A stretch of DNA of 45,357 nt from Flaviramulus sp. (GCA_030731745.1 JANQTJ010000029.1:1-45357); one strand, 5' to 3'. Counted from the first letter of the stretch, positions 7,349-17,192 are shown. Numbers and translations are program-made. The notes: generated by a model from the sequence alone, not told the origin.

Positions 7349-10102
7349 ATGACAACTTTTATTTTTGATGTTCTAAAAAATTTACAAAATAGTAATGCTA
7401 CTCTTTCAGACATAGTATTTGTATTACCTAGTAAAAGAGCTGGATTGTTTTTAAAACATGAACTTAAAAAAGTAACTGAGCAAACAATCTTTTCACCTGA
7501 AATTATTAGCATTGAAGAGTTTGTTGAGGAACTATCGCAACTAAAAGCATTATCTAACACAGAACTTTTATTTGAGTTTTATAATACCTATAGCACTTTA
7601 ACAAAAAAAGAAAATCTGGATTCTTTTGATTCCTTTTCTAAATGGGGTCAAATATTACTTCAGGATTTTAATGAAATAGACCGCTATCTTATTCCTCAAG
7701 AAAATATTTTTAATTATTTGACTGCCATTCAAGATTTAAAGCATTGGTCGTTAGAGGAAAATAAAACAGAATTTGTCAAAAACTATTTATCCTTTTGGAA
7801 AAAACTTCATCAATATTACAATAAGTTTACAGAAACCCTCATAAATAAAAGGATAGGATACCAAGGTTTAGTTTATAGAGAAGCAGTTGGAAATTTACAG
7901 TTTTACATAGAAAACAATCCTAAAAAACTTCATGTGTTTTTAGGTTTTAATGCTTTAAATTCTGCTGAAGAAACGATAATTCAAGAATTGCTTCTAAACG
8001 ATTTAGCCAAAATTTATTGGGATATTGATACGACTTTCATTACTAATCTTAAACACGATGCAGGTTTGTTTATTAGACAGCATCAAAAATGGCCCTTTTT
8101 TAATCAAAATACTTTCAACTGGTTAGGTAAATATTATTCGGAAGAAAAAAGTATTTCAATTTTTGGGATTCCAAAAAATGTAGGACAAGCTAAACAGATA
8201 GGTTCCATTCTATCTGATTTACAAAAAAATAATCCTGATTTACAAAATACAGCAGTGGTTTTAGGGGACGAAAACCTTTTAATACCCGTCCTAAATTCAC
8301 TACCTAACTCAATTGATGCGCTAAATATTACTATGGGATTTCCCTTGAAGTCTATTCCGTTAGCTACACTTTTTGATGCTTTGTTTCATTTACACAAAAC
8401 TACCAACTCATTCTACTACAGAGATCTAGTTAACATTTTATCTCATGAGTTTATTAGACCCCTTTTTTATTTAGATGGTATCGATTTATCTTCTAAATTA
8501 ATTGAAAAAATTGATTCAAATAATTTAGTTTATTTATCCAAAAACAAATTGATAGAACTAACGGATAAAAAAGGAACAGATATCATAGAATTACTATTTT
8601 CTAACTGGGGAAATTCAATTGAAAACACTTTAAGTAATTGTTCAGAATTAATATTATTAATCAAACACCATTTGGATGTGAACAAGACATCTAATTTGCT
8701 ATCATTAGAATATACATTTCGTTTTAATGAGCTTTTTAATGAGCTGATTAGACTAAACACAAAATACAATCATATCAAAAATATGTCTGCTCTTTATTCG
8801 ATATATAAAGAGCTATTAAGTAATAATAAATTAGATTTTCAAGGTGAACCATTACAAGGTTTACAAATAATGGGAATGTTAGAATCTCGCGTTTTAGATT
8901 TTGAAACCGTTATCATATCATCAGTAAATGAAGGTATTTTGCCATCAGGAAAAACCAACAACTCTTTTATACCTTTTGATGTTAAATTAGAAAATAACTT
9001 ACCAACTTATAAAGAAAAGGACGCTGTTTATACCTACCATTTTTATCATTTATTACAAAGAGCAAAAAATATTTATATCCTTTACAATACAGAAGCCGAT
9101 GTATTAACTGGAGGTGAAAAAAGTAGATTTATTACACAATTAGAATTAGAAGGAATTCATAAAATTAAACATCAAATAATAACACCCAAAGTTCCAATAA
9201 TAAATGTACGACTTAATGAAATTAGGAAAACAGATGCTTTACAAAAGCAAATTATTAAAATAGCAGAAGAAGGGTTTTCTCCATCATCTTTAACCAATTA
9301 TATAAGAAACCCAATTGATTTTTATTATCAAAAAATATTAAAAATAAAAGAACACAATGAGGTTGAAGAATCTATAGCTACAAATACCTTAGGAACTGTT
9401 GTACACAACACCCTTGAAACATTTTACGAACCTTTAGTTGGCAAGTTTTTAACTATTGAAATACTTGAACAACTTAAAACTCGTATTAACGACATGGTTT
9501 TATTTCACTTTAAAAATGAATATAAAGAAGGTGATATAACTAAAGGAAAAAACTTAATTATTTTTGAAATTGCTAAACGGTACATATCAAATTTTTTAGA
9601 TTTAGAAATTGAGGATTTAAATGCAGGTAATCAAATAAAAATTATTGCTATTGAAGCTAATAACGAAGTTGAAATTGATTTTCAAGAACTTCATTTTCCA
9701 GTTAAAATAAAAGGTAAAGTTGATAGAGTTGATGAATATAATGGCTTACTGCGGATAATTGATTACAAAACAGGAAGTGTATTACCCAACCAAGTAGAAA
9801 TTGTTAATTGGGAAGATATAAATACCGATTACAAGAAATTCAGTAAAAGCTTTCAAGTGCTTTGTTATGCATATATGATGTCCAAATCGAAAAAAATAAA
9901 CCTCCCAATAGAAGCTGGCATTATTTCGTTTAAAAATTTAAACTCTGGATTCTTAAAGTTTTCCAAAAAAGAAAATGCTAATAACAGAAATAAGGATTCT
10001 ATAATTACTCAAGAAACTTTAAACGATTTTAGCATCCAACTTAAAAAACTTATCTCAGAAATTTGCAACCAAAAAATTAATTTTACTGAAAAAGAAGTTT
10101 AA
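7349..10102 (+). CDS. addB: AddB-like PD-(D/E)XK nuclease, helicase-like partner of AddA
   Basis: This is the probable second subunit of the resection complex. In the 917-residue protein the N-terminal segment VLPSKRAGLFLKHEL occupies the Walker A position but lacks GKT, so ATPase activity is doubtful. A long degenerate helicase-like middle follows. The C-terminal nuclease has KVDRVDEY (D792) and IIDYKTG (D805, K807). The segment where AddB normally has its first cluster cysteine reads SPSSLTNYIRNPIDFYY, with Asn in its place, and the whole protein has only three cysteines. The fourfold-cysteine iron-sulfur staple of classical AddB is therefore absent. It follows the OmpA terminator closely; its own promoter is not evident. 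Confidence 0.8.
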   Translation: MTTFIFDVLKNLQNSNATLSDIVFVLPSKRAGLFLKHELKKVTEQTIFSPEIISIEEFVEELSQLKALSNTELLFEFYNTYSTLTKKENLDSFDSFSKWGQILLQDFNEIDRYLIPQENIFNYLTAIQDLKHWSLEENKTEFVKNYLSFWKKLHQYYNKFTETLINKRIGYQGLVYREAVGNLQFYIENNPKKLHVFLGFNALNSAEETIIQELLLNDLAKIYWDIDTTFITNLKHDAGLFIRQHQKWPFFNQNTFNWLGKYYSEEKSISIFGIPKNVGQAKQIGSILSDLQKNNPDLQNTAVVLGDENLLIPVLNSLPNSIDALNITMGFPLKSIPLATLFDALFHLHKTTNSFYYRDLVNILSHEFIRPLFYLDGIDLSSKLIEKIDSNNLVYLSKNKLIELTDKKGTDIIELLFSNWGNSIENTLSNCSELILLIKHHLDVNKTSNLLSLEYTFRFNELFNELIRLNTKYNHIKNMSALYSIYKELLSNNKLDFQGEPLQGLQIMGMLESRVLDFETVIISSVNEGILPSGKTNNSFIPFDVKLENNLPTYKEKDAVYTYHFYHLLQRAKNIYILYNTEADVLTGGEKSRFITQLELEGIHKIKHQIITPKVPIINVRLNEIRKTDALQKQIIKIAEEGFSPSSLTNYIRNPIDFYYQKILKIKEHNEVEESIATNTLGTVVHNTLETFYEPLVGKFLTIEILEQLKTRINDMVLFHFKNEYKEGDITKGKNLIIFEIAKRYISNFLDLEIEDLNAGNQIKIIAIEANNEVEIDFQELHFPVKIKGKVDRVDEYNGLLRIIDYKTGSVLPNQVEIVNWEDINTDYKKFSKSFQVLCYAYMMSKSKKINLPIEAGIISFKNLNSGFLKFSKKENANNRNKDSIITQETLNDFSIQLKKLISEICNQKINFTEKEV

Positions 10103-10198
10103 GCCAATTTTATTAATATTGCAGGATATTTAATAACTGTGGTTTCAAATTATTTTTTTATCAATAACAAATATGTAATTTTATATTAATTATAATCT

Positions 10199-10858
10199 AT
10201 GAGCAAAATAGGCGTAATATTCGATTTAGATGGTGTAATTGTTGATACTGCAAAATATCATTTTTTAGCTTGGAAAAATCTTGCAGATGAGCTAGGTTTT
10301 GAGTTTACAGAAGCTCATAACGAGTTATTAAAAGGTATTAGCCGAGTGCATTCATTAGAGATTTTACTGAACATTGGAAGAATAAGCTTGTCAGAAGATA
10401 AAAAACAAAACTATTTGACCAGTAAAAATGAAGATTACCTTAATTATATTAACAAAATGGGGCCTGAAGAAATTCTTCCCGGAACTGAAAAATTATTAGA
10501 TACTTTAGATTCATTAAACATTAAATATGTTTTAGGCTCTGCTAGCAAAAACGCACCTTTAATATTAAAACAAGTTAATTTACTTGAAAGATTTACTGAC
10601 ATTGTTGATGGTAATAGCGTATCAAAAGCTAAACCAGACCCTGAGGTTTTTTTAATAGGTTCTAAAAAACTCAATCTGTTACCCGAAAAATGTATTGTTT
10701 TTGAAGATGCCATTGCAGGTGTTGAAGCTGCTAACAAAGCAAATATGATTTCAGTGGGAATAGGAGATAAAAACACACTGCACAAGGCCAACTATAATTT
10801 TAACAACTTAACAGAAATACCAGAAAATTTCTTTGAAGAATTTCTTTCAAAAAAATAA
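10199..10858 (+). CDS. pgmB: Beta-phosphoglucomutase
   Basis: It converts beta-glucose 1-phosphate to glucose 6-phosphate. The 219-residue HAD-superfamily protein has motif I FDLDGVIVDT (nucleophile and acid-base Asp pair), cap residues around KGISRVHSLEILL, motif II GSAS, motif III KAKPDPEVF and motif IV FEDAIAGVEAA. It lies 10 bp upstream of the GH65 phosphorylase, which makes beta-glucose 1-phosphate, so the pair forms one pathway. Confidence 0.93.
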   Translation: MSKIGVIFDLDGVIVDTAKYHFLAWKNLADELGFEFTEAHNELLKGISRVHSLEILLNIGRISLSEDKKQNYLTSKNEDYLNYINKMGPEEILPGTEKLLDTLDSLNIKYVLGSASKNAPLILKQVNLLERFTDIVDGNSVSKAKPDPEVFLIGSKKLNLLPEKCIVFEDAIAGVEAANKANMISVGIGDKNTLHKANYNFNNLTEIPENFFEEFLSKK

Positions 10859-10868
10859 TATTTAAAAA

Positions 10869-13175
10869 ATGAATCAAGATTATATAAAACCAGATAATTG
10901 GTCTATTATAGAAGAAGGCTTTGATGTAAATCGGGTAAAATCTTCAGAAAGTTTATTTAGTATTGGCAATGGTGCCATGGGGCAACGTGCTAATTTTGAA
11001 GAAACATATTCAGGACATACATTTCAAGGTAGTTATATAGGAGGAGTTTACTATCCTGATAAAACGCGCGTTGGATGGTGGAAAAACGGTTATCCAGAAT
11101 ATTTTGCAAAAGTATTAAACGCACCAAATTGGATTGGAATTAATGTTAATGTAAATGGTGAATCTTTAGATTTATTTACTTGTAATAAGGTGGAGGATTT
11201 TAAAAGAGAACTAAACATGAAAGAAGGTTGGTTATCAAGAAGTTTTAAAGCTACTTTAAAGAATGACATTGTTATTACTGTAAATACAAAACGCTTTTTA
11301 AGTTTAAATTTAGATGAAATTGGCGCTATTGAATATAAAATTACACCAATTAATAGTGATGCAGAGATTATATTTAACCCTTACCTAGACTCAGGAATAA
11401 CCAATGAAGACACCAATTGGGATGATAAATTTTGGGATACTTTAAATGTAACGCATAATAATCAACAAGCTTTTATAGAAGCTAAAACCATGAAAACGGA
11501 TTTCTATACTTGTACGTTTATGGAATCGAAAGTTTTTATTAATAGTGAAGCTATTTTAATTGAACCAACTATTAAAACTAAAACTAATAATATTTCATTC
11601 AGTTACTTATATCAAGTGAAAAAAGGGGAAACTTACACTATTAATAAGTTTGGTGGATATACTTTAGATAGAAATTATAACAAAACAGAATTAGTTTTAG
11701 CTGCTAAAAACGTTTTAGAAAGTGCTACAAAAAAAGGATACGAACAATTATTAGAAGACCAAAAACTAGCTTGGGCAAACATTTGGGAAATGGCAGATAT
11801 CACAATTTCTGGTGATGTAAAAGCACAACAAGGTATCCGATTTAATATTTTTCAACTAAACCAAACCTATTTAGGAAAAGACTCAAGATTAAATATTGGT
11901 CCAAAAGGATTTACTGGTGAAAAGTACGGTGGAAGTACTTATTGGGATACTGAGGCTTATTGTATTCCTTTTTATTTGGCAACAAAAGACCAACAAGTAG
12001 CTCGTAATCTTTTAGAATATCGATATAATCATTTGGAAAAAGCTATTGAAAATGCTGAAAAATTAGGATTTTCAAATGGCGCTGCATTATACCCAATGGT
12101 TACAATGAATGGGGAAGAATGCCATAACGAATGGGAAATTACATTTGAAGAAATTCATAGAAACGGTGCTATCGCATTTGCCATTTTCAACTATTACAGA
12201 TACACGGGAGATTACAGTTATATTCCAGAAAAAGGATTAGAAGTTCTTATTGGTATCGCTCGTTTTTGGCATCAACGTGCAACATTTTCAACAAATAAAA
12301 ACAAGTATGTTATCCTAGGTGTTACAGGTCCAAATGAATATGAAAATAATGTGAATAATAATTTTTATACCAACTACATAGCAAAATGGTGTATCAATTA
12401 CACTTTAGAAAACATCACAAAAATGGAGACTGAATTTTCTTCAGATTTTACCAGAATTAAAAATAAAGTAAAGCTTTCAAATTCTGAATTAAATAGTTGG
12501 AAAACGGTTGCAGATGCGATGTATTTCCCTTATTCTGAAAAACATAAGGTATATCTCCAACAAGACGGCTTTTTAGATAAAAATTTAATTACAGTAGCTA
12601 ATCTTGATAAATCACAACGACCAATTAACCAAAAATGGAGTTGGGACAGAATTTTACGCTCTCCATACATAAAACAAGCAGATACTCTACAAGGGTTTTA
12701 CTTTTTTGAAGAACACTTTACAGTTGAAGAATTAGAACGCCATTTTGATTTCTACGAGCCTTTTACAGTTCATGAAAGTTCTTTATCACCTTGTGTTCAT
12801 AGCATACAAGCAGCAAAATTAGGTAGGATGGAACAAGCTTACGCCTTTTATTTAAGAACCTCTCGTTTAGATTTAGATGATTATAACAAAGAGGTTGAAG
12901 AGGGCTTACACATAACATCTATGGCAGGAACATGGATGAGTGTTGTAGAGGGTTTTGGTGGTATGCGTGTTAAAAATAACACCTTATATTTTGAGCCTAA
13001 AATCCCAAAAGAGTGGAATGCTTACTCTTTTAAAATAAACTTTAGAAATCAAGTATTAAAAGTCTATGTTTCAAAAAACAAAACAGATTTCGAATTGGAA
13101 GGAACACAACCTTTACAAATTTATCTAAATAACCTATTACTAAATATCAATCCAAGTAATCAATTAAAACTCTAA
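10869..13175 (+). CDS. GH65 disaccharide phosphorylase, probably maltose phosphorylase
   Basis: It phosphorolyses an alpha-glucoside, most likely maltose, to glucose and beta-glucose 1-phosphate in the cytoplasm. The 768-residue length is typical. The motif VTGPNEYENN places the expected catalytic acid at E490, close to the position in characterised maltose phosphorylases. KYGGSTYWDTEAYC and QDGFLDKN are further GH65 segments. Two bases separate its stop from the GH13 start, so it sits inside a tight operon with pgmB. Related GH65 enzymes act on trehalose or kojibiose. Maltose is preferred here because of the GH13 neighbour, but sequence alone does not settle it. Confidence 0.88.
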   Translation: MNQDYIKPDNWSIIEEGFDVNRVKSSESLFSIGNGAMGQRANFEETYSGHTFQGSYIGGVYYPDKTRVGWWKNGYPEYFAKVLNAPNWIGINVNVNGESLDLFTCNKVEDFKRELNMKEGWLSRSFKATLKNDIVITVNTKRFLSLNLDEIGAIEYKITPINSDAEIIFNPYLDSGITNEDTNWDDKFWDTLNVTHNNQQAFIEAKTMKTDFYTCTFMESKVFINSEAILIEPTIKTKTNNISFSYLYQVKKGETYTINKFGGYTLDRNYNKTELVLAAKNVLESATKKGYEQLLEDQKLAWANIWEMADITISGDVKAQQGIRFNIFQLNQTYLGKDSRLNIGPKGFTGEKYGGSTYWDTEAYCIPFYLATKDQQVARNLLEYRYNHLEKAIENAEKLGFSNGAALYPMVTMNGEECHNEWEITFEEIHRNGAIAFAIFNYYRYTGDYSYIPEKGLEVLIGIARFWHQRATFSTNKNKYVILGVTGPNEYENNVNNNFYTNYIAKWCINYTLENITKMETEFSSDFTRIKNKVKLSNSELNSWKTVADAMYFPYSEKHKVYLQQDGFLDKNLITVANLDKSQRPINQKWSWDRILRSPYIKQADTLQGFYFFEEHFTVEELERHFDFYEPFTVHESSLSPCVHSIQAAKLGRMEQAYAFYLRTSRLDLDDYNKEVEEGLHITSMAGTWMSVVEGFGGMRVKNNTLYFEPKIPKEWNAYSFKINFRNQVLKVYVSKNKTDFELEGTQPLQIYLNNLLLNINPSNQLKL

Positions 13176-13177
13176 AA

Positions 13178-14833
13178 ATGAAAAGGTTTATAATGCTATT
13201 TATAAGTGTAATGATATTAAGTTGTAATAACAAAAATGACGTTGTAAAAGAAATATCTAAAACACCTTTTATTTGGGAAAGTGCTAACATTTATTTTTTA
13301 TTAACGGATAGGTTTAATAATGGCGATACTACTAATGATATAAATTTTGATAGAGTTTCTGAAACTGGAAAACTACGTGGTTTTGAAGGAGGAGATATCA
13401 AAGGAATTACCCAAAAAATAAAAGAAGGCTATTTTACAGATTTGGGTATTAATGCTATTTGGATGACCCCTATTGTAGAGCAAATACATGGGTTTACAGA
13501 CGAAGGTACAGGTGTTAGTTATGGGTTTCATGGGTATTGGGCTAGTGATTGGACAGCGATAGATCCTAATTTTGGCACCAAAGAAGATTTACATGAATTA
13601 GTTGAAATAGCACACCAAAATGGTATTAGAGTATTGTTAGATGCTGTTATAAACCACACTGGTCCTGTAACAGATAAAGATCCGGTTTGGCCAGAAGATT
13701 GGGTAAGAACAGAGCCTACTTGTACTTTTAAATCTTATGAAACTACCACGACGTGCACTTTGGTTGATAACCTGCCTGATATAAAAACTGAGCGTAATGA
13801 CGCTGTAAAGCTACCTCCTAGCCTTGAAGTTAAATGGATTCTTGAAGGTAGGCACGAACAAGAAATGAAAGAATTAGATGATTTTTTTGCAAGAACAGGT
13901 TACCCTAGAGCGCCTCGTTTTTATATTATGAAATGGCTAACAGATTATATTACAGAATTTGGTATTGATGGTTATCGCGTTGATACTGTTAAACATACTG
14001 AAGAATTTGTTTGGCAAGAATTTAAAAAAGAATGTGATTTTGCATTTAACAATTACAAAAAAAATAATCCTGAAAAAGTTTTAGATGATAACGATTTCTA
14101 TTTAGTTGGAGAAGTGTATAATTACAACATCAGTTCAGGGAAATTTTTCGACTTAGGCGATAAAAAAGTAAATTATTTTGAAAATGCTTTTCAAAGTCTT
14201 ATAAATTTTGAACTAAAATCAAGTGCTGCACAAAGACCAATTGAGCAGGTGTTTAAAACCCATAGAGACATTTTAAATACAGAATTAAAAGAATATGGGG
14301 TTTTAAACTATTTAAGTTCTCATGATGATGGACAACCGTTTGATGCAGCAAGAGATAAACCTTTTGAAACAGCCAACATATTATTATTGTGCCCGGGAAC
14401 ATCCCAAATTTATTACGGTGATGAGTCTGCACGATCTTTAATTGTTGAAGAGACCGTTGGAGATGCAACCCTACGTTCTAATATGAATTGGGATGCTATT
14501 CAAAATAACCCCGAAACTAAAGCTATTTTACACCATTGGCAAAAATTAGGACAATTTCGAGCAAACCATCCAGCCATTGGTGCAGGAATTCATCAAATGA
14601 TAACAGAAAAGCCTTATACCTTTTACAGAAGCTACTCAACTAATAATTTTGAAGATTTGGTTGTAGTTGGGTTGTATTTACCAGAAGGTAAAAAAACAAT
14701 TGACGTCTCAAAACTATTTAAAGATGGAGATGATTTACTAGATGTGTATTCTGGAATTTCAACTCATGTTAAAAATGGTAAAGTCATAATAAACTCTGAT
14801 TTTGATATTGTTTTATTAGAAAAAACTAACTAA
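13178..14833 (+). CDS. GH13 alpha-amylase-family lipoprotein
   Basis: It is predicted to cleave alpha-1,4-glucans or maltodextrins at the cell envelope. The 551-residue protein has a lipoprotein signal with Cys16 (MILSC). GH13 conserved regions are visible: DAVINH, GYRVDTVKH (nucleophile D269), LVGEVYN (acid-base E312) and SSHDDG (D383). Residues after the lipobox Cys (NNKND) do not match a surface-export signal, so periplasmic anchoring is likely. It would supply maltose to the GH65 enzyme upstream. No SusCD pair or MFS importer for alpha-glucans is present in the window. Confidence 0.9.
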   Translation: MKRFIMLFISVMILSCNNKNDVVKEISKTPFIWESANIYFLLTDRFNNGDTTNDINFDRVSETGKLRGFEGGDIKGITQKIKEGYFTDLGINAIWMTPIVEQIHGFTDEGTGVSYGFHGYWASDWTAIDPNFGTKEDLHELVEIAHQNGIRVLLDAVINHTGPVTDKDPVWPEDWVRTEPTCTFKSYETTTTCTLVDNLPDIKTERNDAVKLPPSLEVKWILEGRHEQEMKELDDFFARTGYPRAPRFYIMKWLTDYITEFGIDGYRVDTVKHTEEFVWQEFKKECDFAFNNYKKNNPEKVLDDNDFYLVGEVYNYNISSGKFFDLGDKKVNYFENAFQSLINFELKSSAAQRPIEQVFKTHRDILNTELKEYGVLNYLSSHDDGQPFDAARDKPFETANILLLCPGTSQIYYGDESARSLIVEETVGDATLRSNMNWDAIQNNPETKAILHHWQKLGQFRANHPAIGAGIHQMITEKPYTFYRSYSTNNFEDLVVVGLYLPEGKKTIDVSKLFKDGDDLLDVYSGISTHVKNGKVIINSDFDIVLLEKTN

Positions 14834-14840
14834 TTTATTT

Positions 14841-15725
14841 TTAATCAGGATTCATAAACACTTCTATTTCCAAAAATGAAATTTTTGGGTTTGCACCTTC
14901 GCTTTGTGCTACCAAAGCACCAACGGCACATGCAAAATCAATCGCTTTTTGTGGTTCTGTCTTGTTTAATAATTGGCTTATAAGTGATGCTAAAAAGGAA
15001 TCACCAGCTCCTACTGTGTCTTTTACTTCAACAAGAAAACCACTATTATAAAATAAACAGTCATTATAAAGCAAAACAGCTCCATGAGAACCTTTAGTAA
15101 CACACATATGTTTAGTGTTTGTTTTGGCTGCTATAAATTTGAGATTTTGTTCTAAAGAATTGTATCTAGAACCTAAACACTTACTTACCTCGTATAATTC
15201 ATCATCATTAAATTTTATAAAATCTGCTTTTTCCATCAAATAGATTAAAACATCTTTTGTGTAATAAGGCGTTCTAAGGTTTAGATCAAAAATTTTATAT
15301 TTAGCAACTTCTAAAAGCTCGTAAAGTGTTTTTCTTGAAATAGCGTCTCTTGCAACTAAACTACCAAAAACAAAGGCATCAGCATTTTTTACAACTTCTT
15401 TACAATCTTGATTTAAGCTTATCTTATCCCAAGAACGTGGATACATAATCTCATAAGTAGCCGATCCTTTTTCATTTAAAATAACCTTTACTTCACCAGT
15501 TTTGTAATTGTTTAGTGTTTGAATGTAAGTTGTATTAATATCATTTTCCGTAAGGTAATCTATTAATTTTTCACCTAAATCATCACTACCAATGGCACTA
15601 ATCATGGTAACATCATTACCAAATGATTTTAATCGGCTAGCTACATTTAATGGTGCGCCACCAATTTTTTTTTGTTTTGGAAAAATATCCCATAAAACCT
15701 CTCCAAAACAGGTAATTTTTGTCAT
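14841..15725 (-). CDS. PfkB-family carbohydrate kinase, fructokinase-like
   Basis: It phosphorylates a sugar, probably fructose, with ATP. The 294-residue protein begins TKITCFGEVLWDIFP, a fructokinase-type N-terminus. It has the GGAPLNVA substrate segment and the C-terminal signature DTVGAGDSF (236-244) with the catalytic base D242. It converges on the GH13 gene with only 7 bp between stops; no clear hairpin separates them. Substrate is inferred from family resemblance only. Confidence 0.85.
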   Translation of the reverse strand: MTKITCFGEVLWDIFPKQKKIGGAPLNVASRLKSFGNDVTMISAIGSDDLGEKLIDYLTENDINTTYIQTLNNYKTGEVKVILNEKGSATYEIMYPRSWDKISLNQDCKEVVKNADAFVFGSLVARDAISRKTLYELLEVAKYKIFDLNLRTPYYTKDVLIYLMEKADFIKFNDDELYEVSKCLGSRYNSLEQNLKFIAAKTNTKHMCVTKGSHGAVLLYNDCLFYNSGFLVEVKDTVGAGDSFLASLISQLLNKTEPQKAIDFACAVGALVAQSEGANPKISFLEIEVFMNPD

Positions 15726-15796
15726 ATGAAAATTTATGTTAGTTTATTTAATTTTAAAGATAAAATATTTAAATTTAAACAAAAGGATAATATAAA

Positions 15797-16639
15797 ATGC
15801 CCATCTTAAAAAACATAATTATTGAAAGTAATTTTAGTAAACCTATACTTACAGATATTTTTTATATTGAAAACAAAATCCCAAAACCCATTATTATATT
15901 TTGCCATGGATACAAAGGTTTTAAAGATTGGGGCGCCTGGGGTTTAATGGCAAAGGCGTTTGCTGAAGCTGGTTATTATTTTATAAAATTTAATTTTTCT
16001 CATAACGGAGGAACTCTAGAACAACCTATTGATTTTCCAGATTTAGAAGCTTTTGGAAATAATAATTACAGCAAAGAATTGGATGATTTACACGTTGTAA
16101 TTAACTGGATACAAACAAACCCAAAAATAAAACCTGAAGCAGATATTAATAATATTAACTTAATTGGACATAGTAGAGCTGGTGGTATAGTAACAATTAA
16201 AGCCGAAGAAGATAAACGAATAAAAAAAGTAATAAGTCTTGCAGGTGTTTACGATTTTGGTAAAAGAACTTCAACTGCAGGCGATTTAAAACAGTGGAAA
16301 GATGATGGTGTTAAATATATTTTAAACGGGAGAACAAAACAACAGATGCCCCACTTTTATCAATTTTATGAAGACTTTATTCTAAATGAAACGCGATTAA
16401 CTATAAAACGTGCCGTCTCAAATTTAAAAATCCCTTATTTAATTTTACACGGAGATGCAGATACTAGCGTTTTAATTGATGAAGCTTATAAACTACATGA
16501 ACGGAACTCTAATAGCAAAATTAAAATTATAAAAGGCGCAAACCATGTTTTTGGAGCTACTCATCCATGGGAAAAAGATACTTTACCAAAGCATCTAAAA
16601 ATTGTTGTTGAAAAAACTATAGTTTTTATTACAAATTAG
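15797..16639 (+). CDS. Alpha/beta hydrolase
   Basis: A 280-residue serine hydrolase without a signal peptide. It has the oxyanion segment FCHGYKGFKDWG, the nucleophile elbow GHSRAGG (S126), an acid in LHGDADTSV and a His in GANHVFGATHPW. It resembles dienelactone-hydrolase/prolyl-oligopeptidase-type esterases. The substrate is unknown. It is divergent from the PfkB kinase across a 71-bp A/T-rich gap and convergent with the broken SLC13 gene. Confidence 0.8.
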   Translation: MPILKNIIIESNFSKPILTDIFYIENKIPKPIIIFCHGYKGFKDWGAWGLMAKAFAEAGYYFIKFNFSHNGGTLEQPIDFPDLEAFGNNNYSKELDDLHVVINWIQTNPKIKPEADINNINLIGHSRAGGIVTIKAEEDKRIKKVISLAGVYDFGKRTSTAGDLKQWKDDGVKYILNGRTKQQMPHFYQFYEDFILNETRLTIKRAVSNLKIPYLILHGDADTSVLIDEAYKLHERNSNSKIKIIKGANHVFGATHPWEKDTLPKHLKIVVEKTIVFITN

Positions 16640-16686
16640 CCAAAAAATATCTAAATATGAAAAATAAAATATATGATTTTTGGTTA

Positions 16687-17102
16687 CTAATTATTTAAAT
16701 CCCAGACTAATGGAAGTACATAATAAACAACTAGAGTCAATAATATAATTGAAATAATATTCATCCAAAACCCTTTTTTTACCATATCCTCAATTTTTAA
16801 ATATCCAGACCCAAATAGCACTGCGTTTGGAGGAGTGGCAACCGGAAGCATAAAGGCACATGAGGCTGCTAAAGTAGCCCCAACTAAAAGAAAATAGGGA
16901 TGAACTCCAATAGCGGTAGCTAAAGAAACCAGCACAGGTAACAACATGGCAGTTGTTGCTAAATTTGAGGTGATTTCAGTTAAAAAATTAACTGATGTAA
17001 TTAAAATTAATAATAAAAAAAAAATATGCAAAGACTCTAAAGAAGTCATTTGCGCACCAATCCAAACGGCCAAACCACTTGTTTCAAACCCAAGAGCCAA
17101 AG
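16687..17102 (-). pseudogene. SLC13/DASS sodium-dicarboxylate/sulfate symporter, C-terminal fragment
   Basis: About 137 codons remain of a transporter that normally has 450-500 residues. The surviving part begins LALGFETSGLAVWIG, a typical mid-protein SLC13 segment. It continues through NFLTEITSNLATTAM, with its conserved Asn-Thr region, and FMLPVATPPNAVLFGSG to the C-terminus with hydrophobic helices. Upstream, at 17103, the frame runs into the IS21 end; an ATG inside the IS (17169) keeps the frame open but adds non-native residues. The N-terminal two thirds are missing from the window. Confidence 0.88.
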
Positions 17103-17153
17103 TGGATAGGGCGGGCAAAGTGAACCACTTGCGGCGGATGAAAGTGAGCATAG
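17103..17153. repeat. IS21 left end with two internal repeats
   Basis: CGGGCAAAGTGAACCAC (17112-17128) and CGGCGGATGAAAGTGAGC (from 17132) are two versions of one motif, built on GCGG.(T/A)GAAAGTGA. The right end has the same motif in inverse orientation. Confidence 0.75.
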
Positions 17154-17192
17154 CAAAGTAAGTGCTCAAAATCGATTCATTTGTGGTTAAAT

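Noticed and set aside
15726-15796. Promoter for the PfkB gene (TTTG, 17-base spacer, TATCTTTA)
   Set aside because: One mismatch in the -7 box within very A/T-rich DNA; could be chance.
16640-16683. Terminator CCAAAAA...TTTTTGG between the hydrolase and the SLC13 remnant
   Set aside because: The loop is about 30 bases of A/T-rich sequence and the stem has only two G-C pairs; too weak to call.
17103-17169. Native N-terminus of the SLC13 frame
   Set aside because: These codons are IS21 left-end sequence, identical to the copy at 45303.
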